A stretch of 64,000 nt of DNA from IMG/VR virus record IMGVR_UViG_3300005529_000023, positions 62,001-126,000 of that record. One strand, given 5' to 3'. Below the pieces are notes generated by a model that was given only the letters and a program-made list of their open reading frames with translations, had not been told where the DNA came from and searched no databases. The stretch's first letter is position 1. Every line of letters begins with the position of its first letter. The position numbers and the translations under genes were made by a program. Positions 8,510 through 18,035 of the stretch are shown here, piece by piece. Source of the stretch: a virus.

Positions 8510-9433
8510 TTACCAAAATTTGTACCAGGGCTTCTTCTTCGGAGCGGGTTCTGGTGCAGCTTCCTGTTGAGGAGCTTGCGGTTGTTCGCTGACCCTGTCT
8601 TCTTGCGCCATGAGTTCTCTGAAATTCGCAGGCTTGGTGTTGGCGAGTCTTTCGGCTCTGTCCTTCACTTCCTGTTTGATCTTTTCAATGTACTCAGGAG
8701 TAATTTCCTCTACTCTTCCGAAGTTGTAGTCTTCATCTTTGGATTTGAGTTCTTCCACGAACTTACTCAGTGTAAGGTCGCAGTACTCATCGATCCAATC
8801 GGTGATGAAGTAGTACTTCTCGTTATCGTAGGAGAATTTTCCGAAGAGGATTGGGTCTTTTTCCCTGATCTTCTCTTTGTTAGTTTTAATCTTTTCACCA
8901 GAATAGTCAAGGTACAAAATCCAAAGTTCGTCAAAAATCCCTTTTTCCTTTACCGACTTAATCACCTTTTGTACCTTAGCTGGGATTGCGCGGGGGAATT
9001 CTTCGAGCTTCTTGAAGAAGACTGGGTTGTCATAGGACTTGTCGTTTTCCGAAACATGGCCCTGGAACTTCGTAATGTCCTTGTGCATGACATACACATC
9101 ATATCCACATGCAACGGCCTCAGACTCGCGAATGGTAGCCATGAGCATACGAGAGAACTCCTCGTACAATGCCTTTTGGCCCATTTCCTCGGCGTCCTTG
9201 ACCAGCGCCTGAAGCTTCGAGAGCCTGGCTTTCAACTTCTTGACTTGGCTCTTGTTGAGCTTAGACTTCACGTAACTGAAGTATAGCCTTGGGCCAATTC
9301 TCTTCCTGCGAGGACTTCCAGCCTGCTCCTTTTGAGCATCGTACCAACCCATAGTAACTCCGGTCCCAGTAGAAGTAGGGACCGACAAGGTAATGGTCTG
9401 ATTCATGTTTCCTTGGTAGATCTGATAGCTCAT
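8510..9433 (-). CDS. Hypothetical protein, 307 aa
   Basis: N-terminal residues 1-30 are Thr/Ser-rich. A basic coiled segment follows (residues 55-85), then a mixed alpha/beta core, then a Pro/Ala/Gln-rich linker ending in KKKPWYKFW. It is coupled to the UvsX-like gene by a 4-base overlap, so a recombination role is possible. No family recognised. Confidence 0.65.
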   Translation of the reverse strand: MSYQIYQGNMNQTITLSVPTSTGTGVTMGWYDAQKEQAGSPRRKRIGPRLYFSYVKSKLNKSQVKKLKARLSKLQALVKDAEEMGQKALYEEFSRMLMATIRESEAVACGYDVYVMHKDITKFQGHVSENDKSYDNPVFFKKLEEFPRAIPAKVQKVIKSVKEKGIFDELWILYLDYSGEKIKTNKEKIREKDPILFGKFSYDNEKYYFITDWIDEYCDLTLSKFVEELKSKDEDYNFGRVEEITPEYIEKIKQEVKDRAERLANTKPANFRELMAQEDRVSEQPQAPQQEAAPEPAPKKKPWYKFW

Positions 9434-10500
9434 TGTTCCTTCTTTCTGATCTCTTCCAGAATGGCCTGATAGAGCTTGTCATCGTCGCGAATAGCGAGAG
9501 CGCACTCCTTCTTGCCCCTGAATGAGAGATCACCGAAACTGTAGGTCTGACCCTTAAGGTTGATCACTCCGGTATTCTTTGCCAGCCAGAAGAGTTCTTC
9601 GTGCTGATTGATGATACCCTTCTTATAGTCCATATAGAACACGCCAGAGCGTCCTGCTTGACCGATTGAAGAGGCTTCCATCCTGACGAAGATCTTGTGA
9701 CCCGTGCGAAGGTTTTCACCGCGAGCATCTTGAGGATCATCGTCAAAGGTCTTATCAACGATCTCCATGTTCTTTTCATCCGTATTGCTAGCCTTAGCTA
9801 GAGATACGAAGTACTCGAACCCATGCTGGGCAGCCCAGCTTTCAGCCATCTTTTCCTTTGGCGCATACTTGTTGGCGGCATCGACGTTACCTCTCATTTG
9901 GGAGGTAGCGTCTAGCTGAATCTTATTCCTCTTACAGAAAGGAACAAGCTTCATTAGGCCGATCGAGACCGTGAGGGCATGGTCGCCTACAAGGTGATCT
10001 GCCACTGAATCAGCATCGCCGCGTTTGACTCCCATGACGTTAGTCAGAGAGTCAATTCCAAGATAGGCCAAAGGCATTCCATCCTGAACCATTGGCTTAA
10101 TGTCTTTTTCAACACGATCGAAGATCTCAACTGGATCATTGGTGTCGTAAATAGTGAGATAGTCGAGGTCGATCTCTGGAAAGACTCCATGTTGGAGCTG
10201 TCCGCGAATCTCGGTATTGAAGATAATCGCATGCCTACGATCGTCAGGTTTGAGACCTGCAGCCTTATCACGCCTCTGCATGTCTAGGACTTTGGCGTAA
10301 AGCGATAGAGATTTACCAGCTTTAGGCTTCGAGTACCAAAGAACTGAAGAGTTCTTCGGAATACCCATAGACTTGTTGGCGAAGATCCAGTTGAAGTACG
10401 GGCTGGGGGTATACAAACAGTTCTCAGGGGCAAACGAATCATACTCGTAGTCTACCGAGTCTTCATATTGCCTGAGCTGTTTCATCCACTTATTTCCCAT
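9430..10500 (-). CDS. UvsX/RecA-like recombinase
   Basis: The RecA core shows Walker A SKPKAGKSL near residue 57, a Walker B-like strand LAYLGIDSLTNVMG near 142, and a motif-3 Gln in LDATSQMRGN near 195. The length (356 aa) fits UvsX. It would coat ssDNA and drive strand exchange, working with the gp32-like SSB two genes upstream and with SbcCD and UvsW elsewhere in the window. Confidence 0.8.
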   Translation of the reverse strand: MGNKWMKQLRQYEDSVDYEYDSFAPENCLYTPSPYFNWIFANKSMGIPKNSSVLWYSKPKAGKSLSLYAKVLDMQRRDKAAGLKPDDRRHAIIFNTEIRGQLQHGVFPEIDLDYLTIYDTNDPVEIFDRVEKDIKPMVQDGMPLAYLGIDSLTNVMGVKRGDADSVADHLVGDHALTVSIGLMKLVPFCKRNKIQLDATSQMRGNVDAANKYAPKEKMAESWAAQHGFEYFVSLAKASNTDEKNMEIVDKTFDDDPQDARGENLRTGHKIFVRMEASSIGQAGRSGVFYMDYKKGIINQHEELFWLAKNTGVINLKGQTYSFGDLSFRGKKECALAIRDDDKLYQAILEEIRKKEQ

Positions 10501-11017
10501 TTGTTCTCCCTTGAGTGATGTACAAGTTGGAGTTCACTCCACTCCTAATGATGAGATCCATTTGTTTTCTCATGTATCTGCAAATATTTTCGAAAGAGCG
10601 AATGTCCCCATCAATCATCGTCAAAAAGGACTTGAGCTGATTGATGCGATCCAAAGCGGCAACATAGTCGGGCTGACGCATAAGATAGGCGTTGCGTAGG
10701 TCCGAACTATCCATGTACTTGGGCTTGCCCTTCATAACTTCTGGATAGTACGTATCGATCAGGTAATCTGCTTTGACCCTCTGAAGAGCCTTGTCAGCCT
10801 CACCCAACTGAAAATTTAGCGCAGCACTGTTTCTTACCAGTTCCCTGTACGCTTCATTGAAGCAATGCTCAAGGTCCGTATAAGTAAGAGGATTGACCAT
10901 CTTAGCTTCTACAGCCCTGATCTTTGCTTCATTGGTTTTGGATCTGTCGAGCCTAAGCTCTGGTGATTTCCCAAAAGCGGGAACCACCAGAGCATGGGCA
11001 ATTGGACTGTCCGACAT
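10490..11017 (-). CDS. Hypothetical helical protein, 175 aa
   Basis: Mostly helical and charged, with no recognised motif. It lies between the UvsX-like and SSB genes and overlaps both, so a mediator role like T4 UvsY is conceivable from position alone. Confidence 0.65.
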   Translation of the reverse strand: MSDSPIAHALVVPAFGKSPELRLDRSKTNEAKIRAVEAKMVNPLTYTDLEHCFNEAYRELVRNSAALNFQLGEADKALQRVKADYLIDTYYPEVMKGKPKYMDSSDLRNAYLMRQPDYVAALDRINQLKSFLTMIDGDIRSFENICRYMRKQMDLIIRSGVNSNLYITQGRTNGK

Positions 11018-12186
11018 TAGAGAAGACCCATCGACTTCAGGAACTCTTCATCTGACTGTTGAGCAATCGACTGGGCCGATGTCTTTGTGTCAGATAGAGT
11101 AGTTACCTTTGGAGCTTGTGGTGCCGCCATTGTTTGGGCGACCTGAGATGTAGCAGCTTGAGCCGCTGGAGGAGTAGCCGCTGCCGGAGCTGGAGCAGCT
11201 GTCGCCTGAGTAGCAGGAGTTGTTGGCGCCGATGCAGGTGCGCTCGCCTGAGTTTGAGCCGCAGGAGTTCCTGTGGTCCCATATTCATCTTCAATATCAG
11301 CATCTGGCTCCTGATAGGTTTGGCCAGTAGCCTGGGCAGCAGCCGTAGCCTCATTCTTTTTGTCAAGAATTTCATCTACTGCCTTCTCCCCTTCCTTCAC
11401 AATCCTTGCCACTTCTTCAGCCGTAGGCTTCTTGAAGAGAGAATCGAGACGTGCGGCTTCCTTATACAGAAAGCTTCCATCCTTATTACGAGTGAGGCAG
11501 CGAGCAGCGATGTCGTCAGTAATCGAATGAACGATGTCCTGTTCGACGGTTCCGAGACCTTCGACATGAAGCTGCTTCTTCTTTACTTCGACCTGATAGA
11601 CGGTCTCAAGAGCGTTTCCAGATCTTCTGAAGGTGAAGAAACGGCCATTCTCAGGCGAAAGAGGTTCAATTTGCTTATCGCGAAGGCCCTTGATTGTCGC
11701 CTGGAGAGCAAGCATTGCACGATGGCGAATCTTAAGAATGCCGATATTGCCCTGCTCATCAATGACGTTGAGATAGTGGTTGCTATCCAAGTTGAAACGA
11801 GATTTCGAACCGCCAACAAGCTTAAGTAGCTTATCCGCCAATTCCTTATTGCCTTCAGCCTTAGCCTTTTCTAGTTCGGCCTTGAGCTGATTGATGCGAT
11901 CAAGGGCGGGATCTGGAACCTCGATCATCTTTGTCTTGCGATTCTTGACCAAGGGACTCTGGAAGGTTCTCATCTCGCCCTTAGAATTCTTGTATCCGTA
12001 ATGGATATTGTAGAAGACGCTCCAGCGGCCTTCCGCAGCTAGGTCTCCCATTGGAGGAAGAATTCGAAAGGTAGATTCGCCGTCTTTCAGCTTGAACCAC
12101 TTCCTCTTGACGAACTCTCCGCCGAACTTTGCGGCGCCGAACAGATTTGTATTACTTGGATTTGTATTACCCGATTGATTGCTCAT
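11017..12186 (-). CDS. gp32-like single-stranded DNA-binding protein
   Basis: The 389-aa protein begins with a short tail, then WFKLKDGESTFRILPP near residue 30, which matches the gp32 core start. An OB-like core extends to about residue 230. A long Ala/Pro/Thr/Gln-rich linker follows (residues 275-365), ending in DEEFLKSMGLL, the kind of acidic amphipathic tail that SSBs use to bind partners. It would coat ssDNA at forks and during recombination. Confidence 0.8.
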   Translation of the reverse strand: MSNQSGNTNPSNTNLFGAAKFGGEFVKRKWFKLKDGESTFRILPPMGDLAAEGRWSVFYNIHYGYKNSKGEMRTFQSPLVKNRKTKMIEVPDPALDRINQLKAELEKAKAEGNKELADKLLKLVGGSKSRFNLDSNHYLNVIDEQGNIGILKIRHRAMLALQATIKGLRDKQIEPLSPENGRFFTFRRSGNALETVYQVEVKKKQLHVEGLGTVEQDIVHSITDDIAARCLTRNKDGSFLYKEAARLDSLFKKPTAEEVARIVKEGEKAVDEILDKKNEATAAAQATGQTYQEPDADIEDEYGTTGTPAAQTQASAPASAPTTPATQATAAPAPAAATPPAAQAATSQVAQTMAAPQAPKVTTLSDTKTSAQSIAQQSDEEFLKSMGLL

Positions 12187-12197
12187 ATTTATTCTCC

Positions 12198-12494
12198 TTA
12201 GTTAAAAACTTTGATTTCTGTGTTGTTATCAACATCGAGAAGCGCTTTTGCTTCTGCCGAATCTCTGGCTAGTCCCTTGTAGTTACCAACGTCGGCGGTC
12301 TCATCGTACATGGCTAGATCACCATCATACGTGATTGGCTCTAATACGAGGCCGTATTCGTACTTCACGACTGCGAAATAAGGAACCTTCACCATCAAAA
12401 TGATGTTCTCCCCGCTAGGTGAGTTTCTGCAATCATAGACTGCGAAAACAGTTTCCGATGCAGAGATAATGTTGATTGTTTCTCTATTGCTCAT
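12198..12494 (-). CDS. Hypothetical protein, 98 aa
   Basis: Small, beta-rich and acidic protein with no recognised family. It lies 11 bases upstream of the SSB gene and is probably cotranscribed with it. Confidence 0.6.
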   Translation of the reverse strand: MSNRETINIISASETVFAVYDCRNSPSGENIILMVKVPYFAVVKYEYGLVLEPITYDGDLAMYDETADVGNYKGLARDSAEAKALLDVDNNTEIKVFN

Positions 12495-12513
12495 ATTATT
12501 CCTTTGACTCGAT

Positions 12514-13290
12514 CTACTTTTTTAGCGAGTCGCTGATTTGTTTTAGTGCTTGTTCAACAGATTCATTTGTTGGGTCTTTGACATAGGCAGATGGTCCGGC
12601 AGCCTTGATAGCTTTGGAAATCTTGCCTGCGCCTACCAAAAAGACTCTAGAAGATACCTTCGCAAGGCCGTTGATTACTTCTAGGGCAAAAGCGTCGTCG
12701 CCCGTGGGCAACAGAATTGGGGTTGTAGAACCTTTGTGGCCAGCGCTGATCGCCTTATTCGTAAGATTCTGAACTGCGTTGATAGCTACGATCTCTGGAC
12801 CAACGCGATCGTTAATGACCGTTCTAATAAAGGTCAGGAAATCTTCGTCTTTAGTGATCGTACGACGATACTTCTCATTGAAAAGGAGCTGATTGTACTC
12901 GGTGACATCGAGTTCGCCCATCTTCTCTTCGAGATGACGGCCAAGGATATCGTGAAGGGCTGTGTTGCTCTCGCGTTTGACATCTGAAACTTTTGTAATC
13001 CTATTGGCGAGATCCTTATAGAAACTCTCTGGATCATCAGAGAAACAACCGAAACTCTCTGTTGCCGTGGAAACGAATTCATTCCTCTTGTCACCGACGA
13101 CGAGGATGTAAGCAGCGGTCGTGCGAAGCTTGTTACGATAGTCTCTCTTGAGCCTCTTGAGGCTTTCGATTGCCTGCGCCTTGCGGCCACGACGAGCATT
13201 CAAAGTTTCGATGAACTTCGTTTCGTCGATGGTCTCTTCTGCGAGTGGCTGTACTTTCTTGATTTCTTCTAGGGTCGTGTTTAATGACAT
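12514..13290 (-). CDS. Hypothetical protein, 258 aa
   Basis: Helical, charged protein. The C-terminal segment SSRVFLVGAGKISKAIKAAG looks like a small Rossmann-type turn but lacks a full motif. Function unknown. It belongs to the SSB transcription unit. Confidence 0.65.
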   Translation of the reverse strand: MSLNTTLEEIKKVQPLAEETIDETKFIETLNARRGRKAQAIESLKRLKRDYRNKLRTTAAYILVVGDKRNEFVSTATESFGCFSDDPESFYKDLANRITKVSDVKRESNTALHDILGRHLEEKMGELDVTEYNQLLFNEKYRRTITKDEDFLTFIRTVINDRVGPEIVAINAVQNLTNKAISAGHKGSTTPILLPTGDDAFALEVINGLAKVSSRVFLVGAGKISKAIKAAGPSAYVKDPTNESVEQALKQISDSLKK

Positions 13291-13301
13291 GAGTTCTCTC
13301 C

Positions 13302-13454
13302 TTAAGTGCGGTCTTGTAAATGCTCACCTTGTAGAATGTGAGCCTTTTGTTCGTGGATTTCGTTCGCCACGTAGTTTTCAGCTTCTTCCAGGGAATCAAA
13401 TTCATCCCAGTACAGGTCAGCGCTCTCTGTCATGTAGACAACGATGAATTTCAT
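13302..13454 (-). CDS. Small hypothetical protein, 50 aa
   Basis: The translation begins MKFIVVYMTESADLYWDEF and contains a charged amphipathic helix. The start codon overlaps the stop of the upstream gene (ATGA), as at most gene joints here, which supports it as a real gene despite its size. Confidence 0.6.
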   Translation of the reverse strand: MKFIVVYMTESADLYWDEFDSLEEAENYVANEIHEQKAHILQGEHLQDRT

Positions 13455-13690
13455 TTTTCATACCCCAAGTATTTCCTCAAATCCCTGATCGTCTTAAAAC
13501 GCTTCTGGAATTCGGCAGCTTCTTTGTTGCCTTCGTAGGTATCTTGAAAACTTTTTTGTACGACCAGTTTACCATCTTCGGAGGAGAACTCAACGAAAAT
13601 TCGACCGGACATTTCGTTTTGCAGCACTTTGAGAGTTAGTTCTTTATCTAGCTTCTTTTTCTTGATTACTCTATTTTCAAAGTTCGCCAT
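13451..13690 (-). CDS. Small hypothetical protein, 79 aa
   Basis: Basic protein with a Lys-rich N-terminus. No family recognised. The extended -10 at 13697-13705 ends 6 bases before the ATG and no ribosome-binding site is present, so this is a predicted leaderless transcript start. Confidence 0.65.
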   Translation of the reverse strand: MANFENRVIKKKKLDKELTLKVLQNEMSGRIFVEFSSEDGKLVVQKSFQDTYEGNKEAAEFQKRFKTIRDLRKYLGYEK

Positions 13691-13696
13691 TGTAGA

Positions 13697-13705
13697 CCTA
13701 TATCA
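13697..13705 (-). promoter_or_regulatory. Extended -10 promoter, TGATATAGG
   Basis: TG-A-TATAGG on the minus strand lies immediately before the 79-aa gene. No clear -35 is seen. It is one copy of the recurrent TGATATA motif. Confidence 0.55.
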
Positions 13706-13707
13706 CA

Positions 13708-14454
13708 TTACTTCGATTCAGAGACTATTTTTCCAGTCGCAATTGCAGTTGCCTGACTGGTGCCTGTCATCGTAATTCCATAAGCAGTAACATCCTCTCC
13801 AACTTCCCATCGAGTTACCCCGATACCATAGTTAGAAGTGGCCGAGCGGCACTGATCATTGGTTAGTTTGCACTTTGCTTTCTTTCGATTCCCGACCACA
13901 ACAATCCGTGGATCGTATACAGCTGGGTAGTAGTGGTTTTTAACAAGATCACTATGCTCATTTCCTGCAGCGGCAATAAACTTCCCGCCTTGATTCAGAA
14001 ATTTTTCAATAGCATTGTACTCTTCGAGATCAAAGTTGGGACCGCCACCAGAGTAGTTGATGAATTTAGCTTTGATGTTGGTCGCATACTTGACTGCACG
14101 AGTAAACGAATTCAAATTCTGCTGTCCGGTGTGTTTCTCAGAAAAGTACTTCAAAACGACAATGCAATAGTTCTTCTTCGGGCCGGCGTATTGGTCGATA
14201 ACTCCAACGATGTTGGTTCCATGGGAATTGAGATCCACTGGAATTGGATCTGCAGTACCGTAGTCTTTGGAAAATTTCTTATCAGCGCTAAAATCCTTAT
14301 GTCCGTATTTGCACAAATTTGCTTGGTGCCCTAAGTTCTGGAAGCCAAAGCCGGTATCGATAACTGCAACTGTTATTGGTCCTTCGCAATATGCGCTTGT
14401 GCCAAATAATCCCGTGAGGGATGTAAATAGGACTATTAGGGAAAATAGCTTCAT
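13708..14454 (-). CDS. Secreted subtilisin-like serine protease (S8)
   Basis: The catalytic triad is visible: AVIDTGFG (Asp), NSHGTNIVGVI (His) and MTGTSQATAIATGKIV (Ser), with the oxyanion AAAGNE between. The N-terminus MKLFSLIVLFTSL...SAYC is a signal peptide, so the enzyme should act in the periplasm or outside. At about 248 aa it is a minimal catalytic domain with no propeptide. The start is placed at MKLF because a consensus promoter ends 7 bases upstream. Host-surface or lysis-related proteolysis is inference. Confidence 0.85.
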   Translation of the reverse strand: MKLFSLIVLFTSLTGLFGTSAYCEGPITVAVIDTGFGFQNLGHQANLCKYGHKDFSADKKFSKDYGTADPIPVDLNSHGTNIVGVIDQYAGPKKNYCIVVLKYFSEKHTGQQNLNSFTRAVKYATNIKAKFINYSGGGPNFDLEEYNAIEKFLNQGGKFIAAAGNEHSDLVKNHYYPAVYDPRIVVVGNRKKAKCKLTNDQCRSATSNYGIGVTRWEVGEDVTAYGITMTGTSQATAIATGKIVSESK

Positions 14455-14461
14455 TAAGGAA

Positions 14462-14490
14462 ATAGTATCTACTCGCATAGACTGTGTCAA
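14462..14490 (-). promoter_or_regulatory. Consensus sigma-70 promoter for the subtilase gene
   Basis: TTGACA (14485-14490), a 17-base spacer and TACTAT (14462-14467) on the minus strand. It overlaps the end of the polymerase gene, and the -10 ends 7 bases before the subtilase ATG. Confidence 0.7.
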
Positions 14491-17400
14491 GTCTCAACCA
14501 CCACGCCCTGAATGGACATGTCTTTTCTTCCGACTTTCTTTCTGAAGAAAACGGTGGCTATGCACCCTTTTTTAAACTCTTTCGGATAGACCAGTTGACC
14601 TGACTCGTACTCTGGCCACAAGACCTTTTCTGAGACATATCCATCGGCATCCAAAATGATCTTAAGTGCTCTTTTGGTTGGGTTCTTCTTGGGATATGAG
14701 AACTCTTCCGCTTTAACCACGAAACAAGTCGCGGCTACGTAGAAGTCCTTGGGAACGCTTTCTCCTGGGATCTCATCGATCCTCTTGAGTCTTTCGCCGT
14801 CCACCAGGCGAGTCTCATAACCGTTCAAACTAGTAACCGAGGGGATGATAGGGTTGCCAGTTTTCACTTTGGAGAACTTAAGTCCCAAAGCGTGCATGTC
14901 GATTGGTAGACTAGGAAGCACGGACTTTCTCATCGCAGCATCCTTGATCGGATGGAGATTCACATACTCCTCGGGGATGATTCCTTCCTTAGGAGAAGTG
15001 GATCTAACTTTCTTTCCTTCCTTAGCGGCCTTTTCGAGTTTGTCAGAGAACTTCTTCTTCTCAGCCGCATCCTCAAACATCTTCAGCTTCTCAAGCAGGT
15101 TCGTATTTGGAGGGAACAAACTGTCTAGGACACCAACATGAATTAACTTATGCGATAGAGCTGGACCAGCCACGTCTTTGTTGACGAAGTCCTGGATATC
15201 CTTGTAGGGCCTATTTTCTACGATCGGAGCAATGGTGTTCTCGCCGATACCGCGAATCACCCCTAGCTTTGAACGAATCTTGCTATGGGCATAGTCCACC
15301 GCCATGATGTCACTCGACAGATTGATGTCTGGAGGAAACACCTTGTCCTTAACGAAGGGCCAAAAGGTTCCCGTGATCTCTTGCTCTTCTGCGTTCGTGA
15401 GTACTGCAGCCCACCATTCTAGTGGATAGAAATGCTTCAGGAACATGCAGGCAAAGGTAATGTGCGCGTACTCGACGGCATGAATGATGGAGAAGCCGTA
15501 TCGACCGAAGGTCACCATTCGATCCCAAATGGCCTCTGCCGCTTCTACTCCGATCCTTTGCTTGGCACCTTCCATGAACTCTGGCTTCATATCCATGAGT
15601 TCTTTCATCTTCTTTTTGGCCATGTTCTTACGAAGTACTTCGGCTTTGGGACCAGGGAAGCCGGCTAGGTCACGCGCGATCTTGTTCAGCTGCTCTTGGA
15701 ACGTAATAATGCCGTAAGTCTCTGGTAGGAGTTCTGCAAGCTCTTTAATGTCCTGCTTGCCAGCGCCCTTACGACGTTCAATGTACTCGTCCACCATGTT
15801 ACGGCCAGTTTCTTCATCAACGAAATCCATAGGACCAGGACGAACAAGAGCCAAGATAGTTGCAAGGTCCATAATGCTAGTCGGGCAAATTTGCATAACA
15901 TAGGGAATCATCGATTTAGTGTTGATTTGGAAAATCGTCTCAGTCGATCCGCCCCACGTACTTTTGAACACTTCTGGAAGTTCTGGGAGATCCCAAATAT
16001 AGGTTGGAGTACCGTTGTGGGTGAAATACCCTACGGATTGCTTTTCTTTATGCTTCTTGTTGATCAGATCTAGGCACAAACGAATATCACGAAGCTGATG
16101 GATCACGAGGAAGTCGTACTTGATCAGGCCAGCAGCCTCACATTCTTTGGCCTCGTACTGGGTGACGTTGCCGTCTTTGACTGGAACGATGTCCTTAATC
16201 GGAACGTCCGAAAGAACGAATGCTGAAGCATGCTTCGAGAAGGCACGGGTGAGACCCATCGCCTTACTGACAATAGCCCACTCTTCTGGTCGGGCTTCCG
16301 CATATTTCTTCAGGTCATCGGAAGTCTCAAATAGGCCAGAAATGTGCTCACCGTCGCTGTCTTCATATCCAAAGACGAACTGGTGATCGTTAACGCCCTG
16401 TGGAGGCGCTGGCAGCCCTTTAGAGAAGACTTGGATGTCGTCCTCTACCTTGCCCTTGAAGTAACGATTCGTGTCAAGGATGGCACTCTTGAGGCGTATA
16501 GTGGTGCGTGTAGAGATCTGTGCGGCCCTGTCGCCGTACTTCCCATACAAGTAGCCCGAATGAGTATCCTCGCCGACAAGGAGAGTTCTCTCTTCCAAGT
16601 CCACGTCGATGTCGGGAAGCTCATTCCCCATAATACGATCTAAAGAGAAGAATCTCTGGAAGGGCAGATCGTACTTAAAGGGATCAATTTGAGTAATTCC
16701 AAGTAGATAGCAGAATAGTGAGCCTCCTGCAGAACCTCGGCCAGGGCCAACGAGAAGCCCATTTTCGGTGTAGTGATTCAAAACGCTGCGAATGGGAAGG
16801 AAGTATGGAGTCAGATCCTTCTTTGGGTTTTTCGCAATGACTTCGAGTTCTTCTCTGAGACGTGCGACATATTTTGGATCGTCCCACTTCATGCGACCAT
16901 TCTGGCGAATGATCTCCATAGCCTGCTTAAGAGGATCGGCACCAGAATCAGCGAGACGCCATTCGTACTTGAGAACCAAACCATCAAAGCGAGCGGCCCA
17001 AGCTTCGTTGTTTTTGTAGAAATCCCACTCTTCTGTCGTCGAGACGCCAAGAGTATGGATTAGATACTGGCTGATCTCCTCGGCGTCTTTCATGTGGAGG
17101 TTCGGCTGGAGTTTGTTGGTTCCTTCCAAGCGCATAGTCTGAACTATCTTATCGTCTTTATTGGCATAATAAGCGTAGTCGCTTACGAGGCTCATCAGAC
17201 CATGCTTTTTGGACAATGCCTTCAAAAATTTATTGATCTTGAGAGTAACGTCGCCACCAGGAAGAGGGAGAAAGCCTTTATGGAGCTTCACTTCCTTGAT
17301 TTCTTTGTTCACGTCTTTGTAGGTGTTGTTTGCATTCAAGGACTTCACTAGTAGGTGACCGGACTTCTCATATAAGTCGAGCGCCTTGATTCTACGAGCC

Positions 17401-18035
17401 CGATTGGTCGTAACAAAGTCATTCGAGAGACAAACATCCTTGGAGCCATCCAAGTAAATGATCTCAATGAGGCTGTTGTACTTCTTCGTCCAAGGTTCAC
17501 AGATTATCGATGTATAGAGGCGATCCTTGAAGAAGTGATGAAGCTGATTCAGAACTCTCTCTGCGAGGTCTGGAGCACCAGCAAGCATGACTTTTCCAAC
17601 CATGCAATGTACACCTCCCAAAACGAGATTGGTCTTGAACTTGGCCATATGCTCAAGCTCTTTCCAAGTCCATAGCTGCTGCTTTTCTTCGTAGATATCA
17701 ATCGTAGCCATGTCAGTGCGGCTGACAAGACGGCAGAGTTCCTTGTAAGCTTCGGCATCTTCGCAATACAAAGTCGCAGTGAAGTACTTACAGCGATTGG
17801 CCGAGGTATTTCCGATGATTGGGCAAGAAGAATCCTTAAAGTAGAACTCAATACCTGGAATGAACTTGAGTCCAGCCTTCTTCACCTTGGTATAAGTCTT
17901 AAGGCATGAAGACAAGTGCCCATGGTCGGTATACGCAAAGTGCGTGCGACCTAATTCCTTAGCTCTCTTGATTAAATTATCAATCGTGCTGCCGGTAAGC
18001 GGACTTTCGCAGTGAGTATGTGGACTAACTTTCAT
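14487..18035 (-). CDS. dnaE: DNA polymerase III alpha subunit
   Basis: The 1182-aa length is typical of DnaE. The PHP domain starts with HTHCESPLTGS (residue 6) and FAYTDHGHLSS. The polymerase palm shows GPGRGSAGG (near 432) and the catalytic PDIDVDLEE (near 473). FQEQLNKIARDLAGFPGPKAE-type residues (near 775) and GFSIIHAVEYAH follow, and the C-terminus carries the OB-like tail. A separate DnaQ-type exonuclease gene is two genes upstream. C-family replicases are much rarer in phages than A or B families. Confidence 0.95.
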   Translation of the reverse strand: MKVSPHTHCESPLTGSTIDNLIKRAKELGRTHFAYTDHGHLSSCLKTYTKVKKAGLKFIPGIEFYFKDSSCPIIGNTSANRCKYFTATLYCEDAEAYKELCRLVSRTDMATIDIYEEKQQLWTWKELEHMAKFKTNLVLGGVHCMVGKVMLAGAPDLAERVLNQLHHFFKDRLYTSIICEPWTKKYNSLIEIIYLDGSKDVCLSNDFVTTNRARRIKALDLYEKSGHLLVKSLNANNTYKDVNKEIKEVKLHKGFLPLPGGDVTLKINKFLKALSKKHGLMSLVSDYAYYANKDDKIVQTMRLEGTNKLQPNLHMKDAEEISQYLIHTLGVSTTEEWDFYKNNEAWAARFDGLVLKYEWRLADSGADPLKQAMEIIRQNGRMKWDDPKYVARLREELEVIAKNPKKDLTPYFLPIRSVLNHYTENGLLVGPGRGSAGGSLFCYLLGITQIDPFKYDLPFQRFFSLDRIMGNELPDIDVDLEERTLLVGEDTHSGYLYGKYGDRAAQISTRTTIRLKSAILDTNRYFKGKVEDDIQVFSKGLPAPPQGVNDHQFVFGYEDSDGEHISGLFETSDDLKKYAEARPEEWAIVSKAMGLTRAFSKHASAFVLSDVPIKDIVPVKDGNVTQYEAKECEAAGLIKYDFLVIHQLRDIRLCLDLINKKHKEKQSVGYFTHNGTPTYIWDLPELPEVFKSTWGGSTETIFQINTKSMIPYVMQICPTSIMDLATILALVRPGPMDFVDEETGRNMVDEYIERRKGAGKQDIKELAELLPETYGIITFQEQLNKIARDLAGFPGPKAEVLRKNMAKKKMKELMDMKPEFMEGAKQRIGVEAAEAIWDRMVTFGRYGFSIIHAVEYAHITFACMFLKHFYPLEWWAAVLTNAEEQEITGTFWPFVKDKVFPPDINLSSDIMAVDYAHSKIRSKLGVIRGIGENTIAPIVENRPYKDIQDFVNKDVAGPALSHKLIHVGVLDSLFPPNTNLLEKLKMFEDAAEKKKFSDKLEKAAKEGKKVRSTSPKEGIIPEEYVNLHPIKDAAMRKSVLPSLPIDMHALGLKFSKVKTGNPIIPSVTSLNGYETRLVDGERLKRIDEIPGESVPKDFYVAATCFVVKAEEFSYPKKNPTKRALKIILDADGYVSEKVLWPEYESGQLVYPKEFKKGCIATVFFRKKVGRKDMSIQGVVVET

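Noticed and set aside
8450-9286. A 278-aa open frame on the plus strand
   Set aside because: Antisense to the 307-aa gene, with an unnatural Leu/Phe/Val composition typical of a reverse-frame shadow.
11116-11829. A 237-aa Arg/Ser-rich frame on the plus strand
   Set aside because: It mirrors the Ala/Pro-rich linker of the SSB gene and has no independent support.
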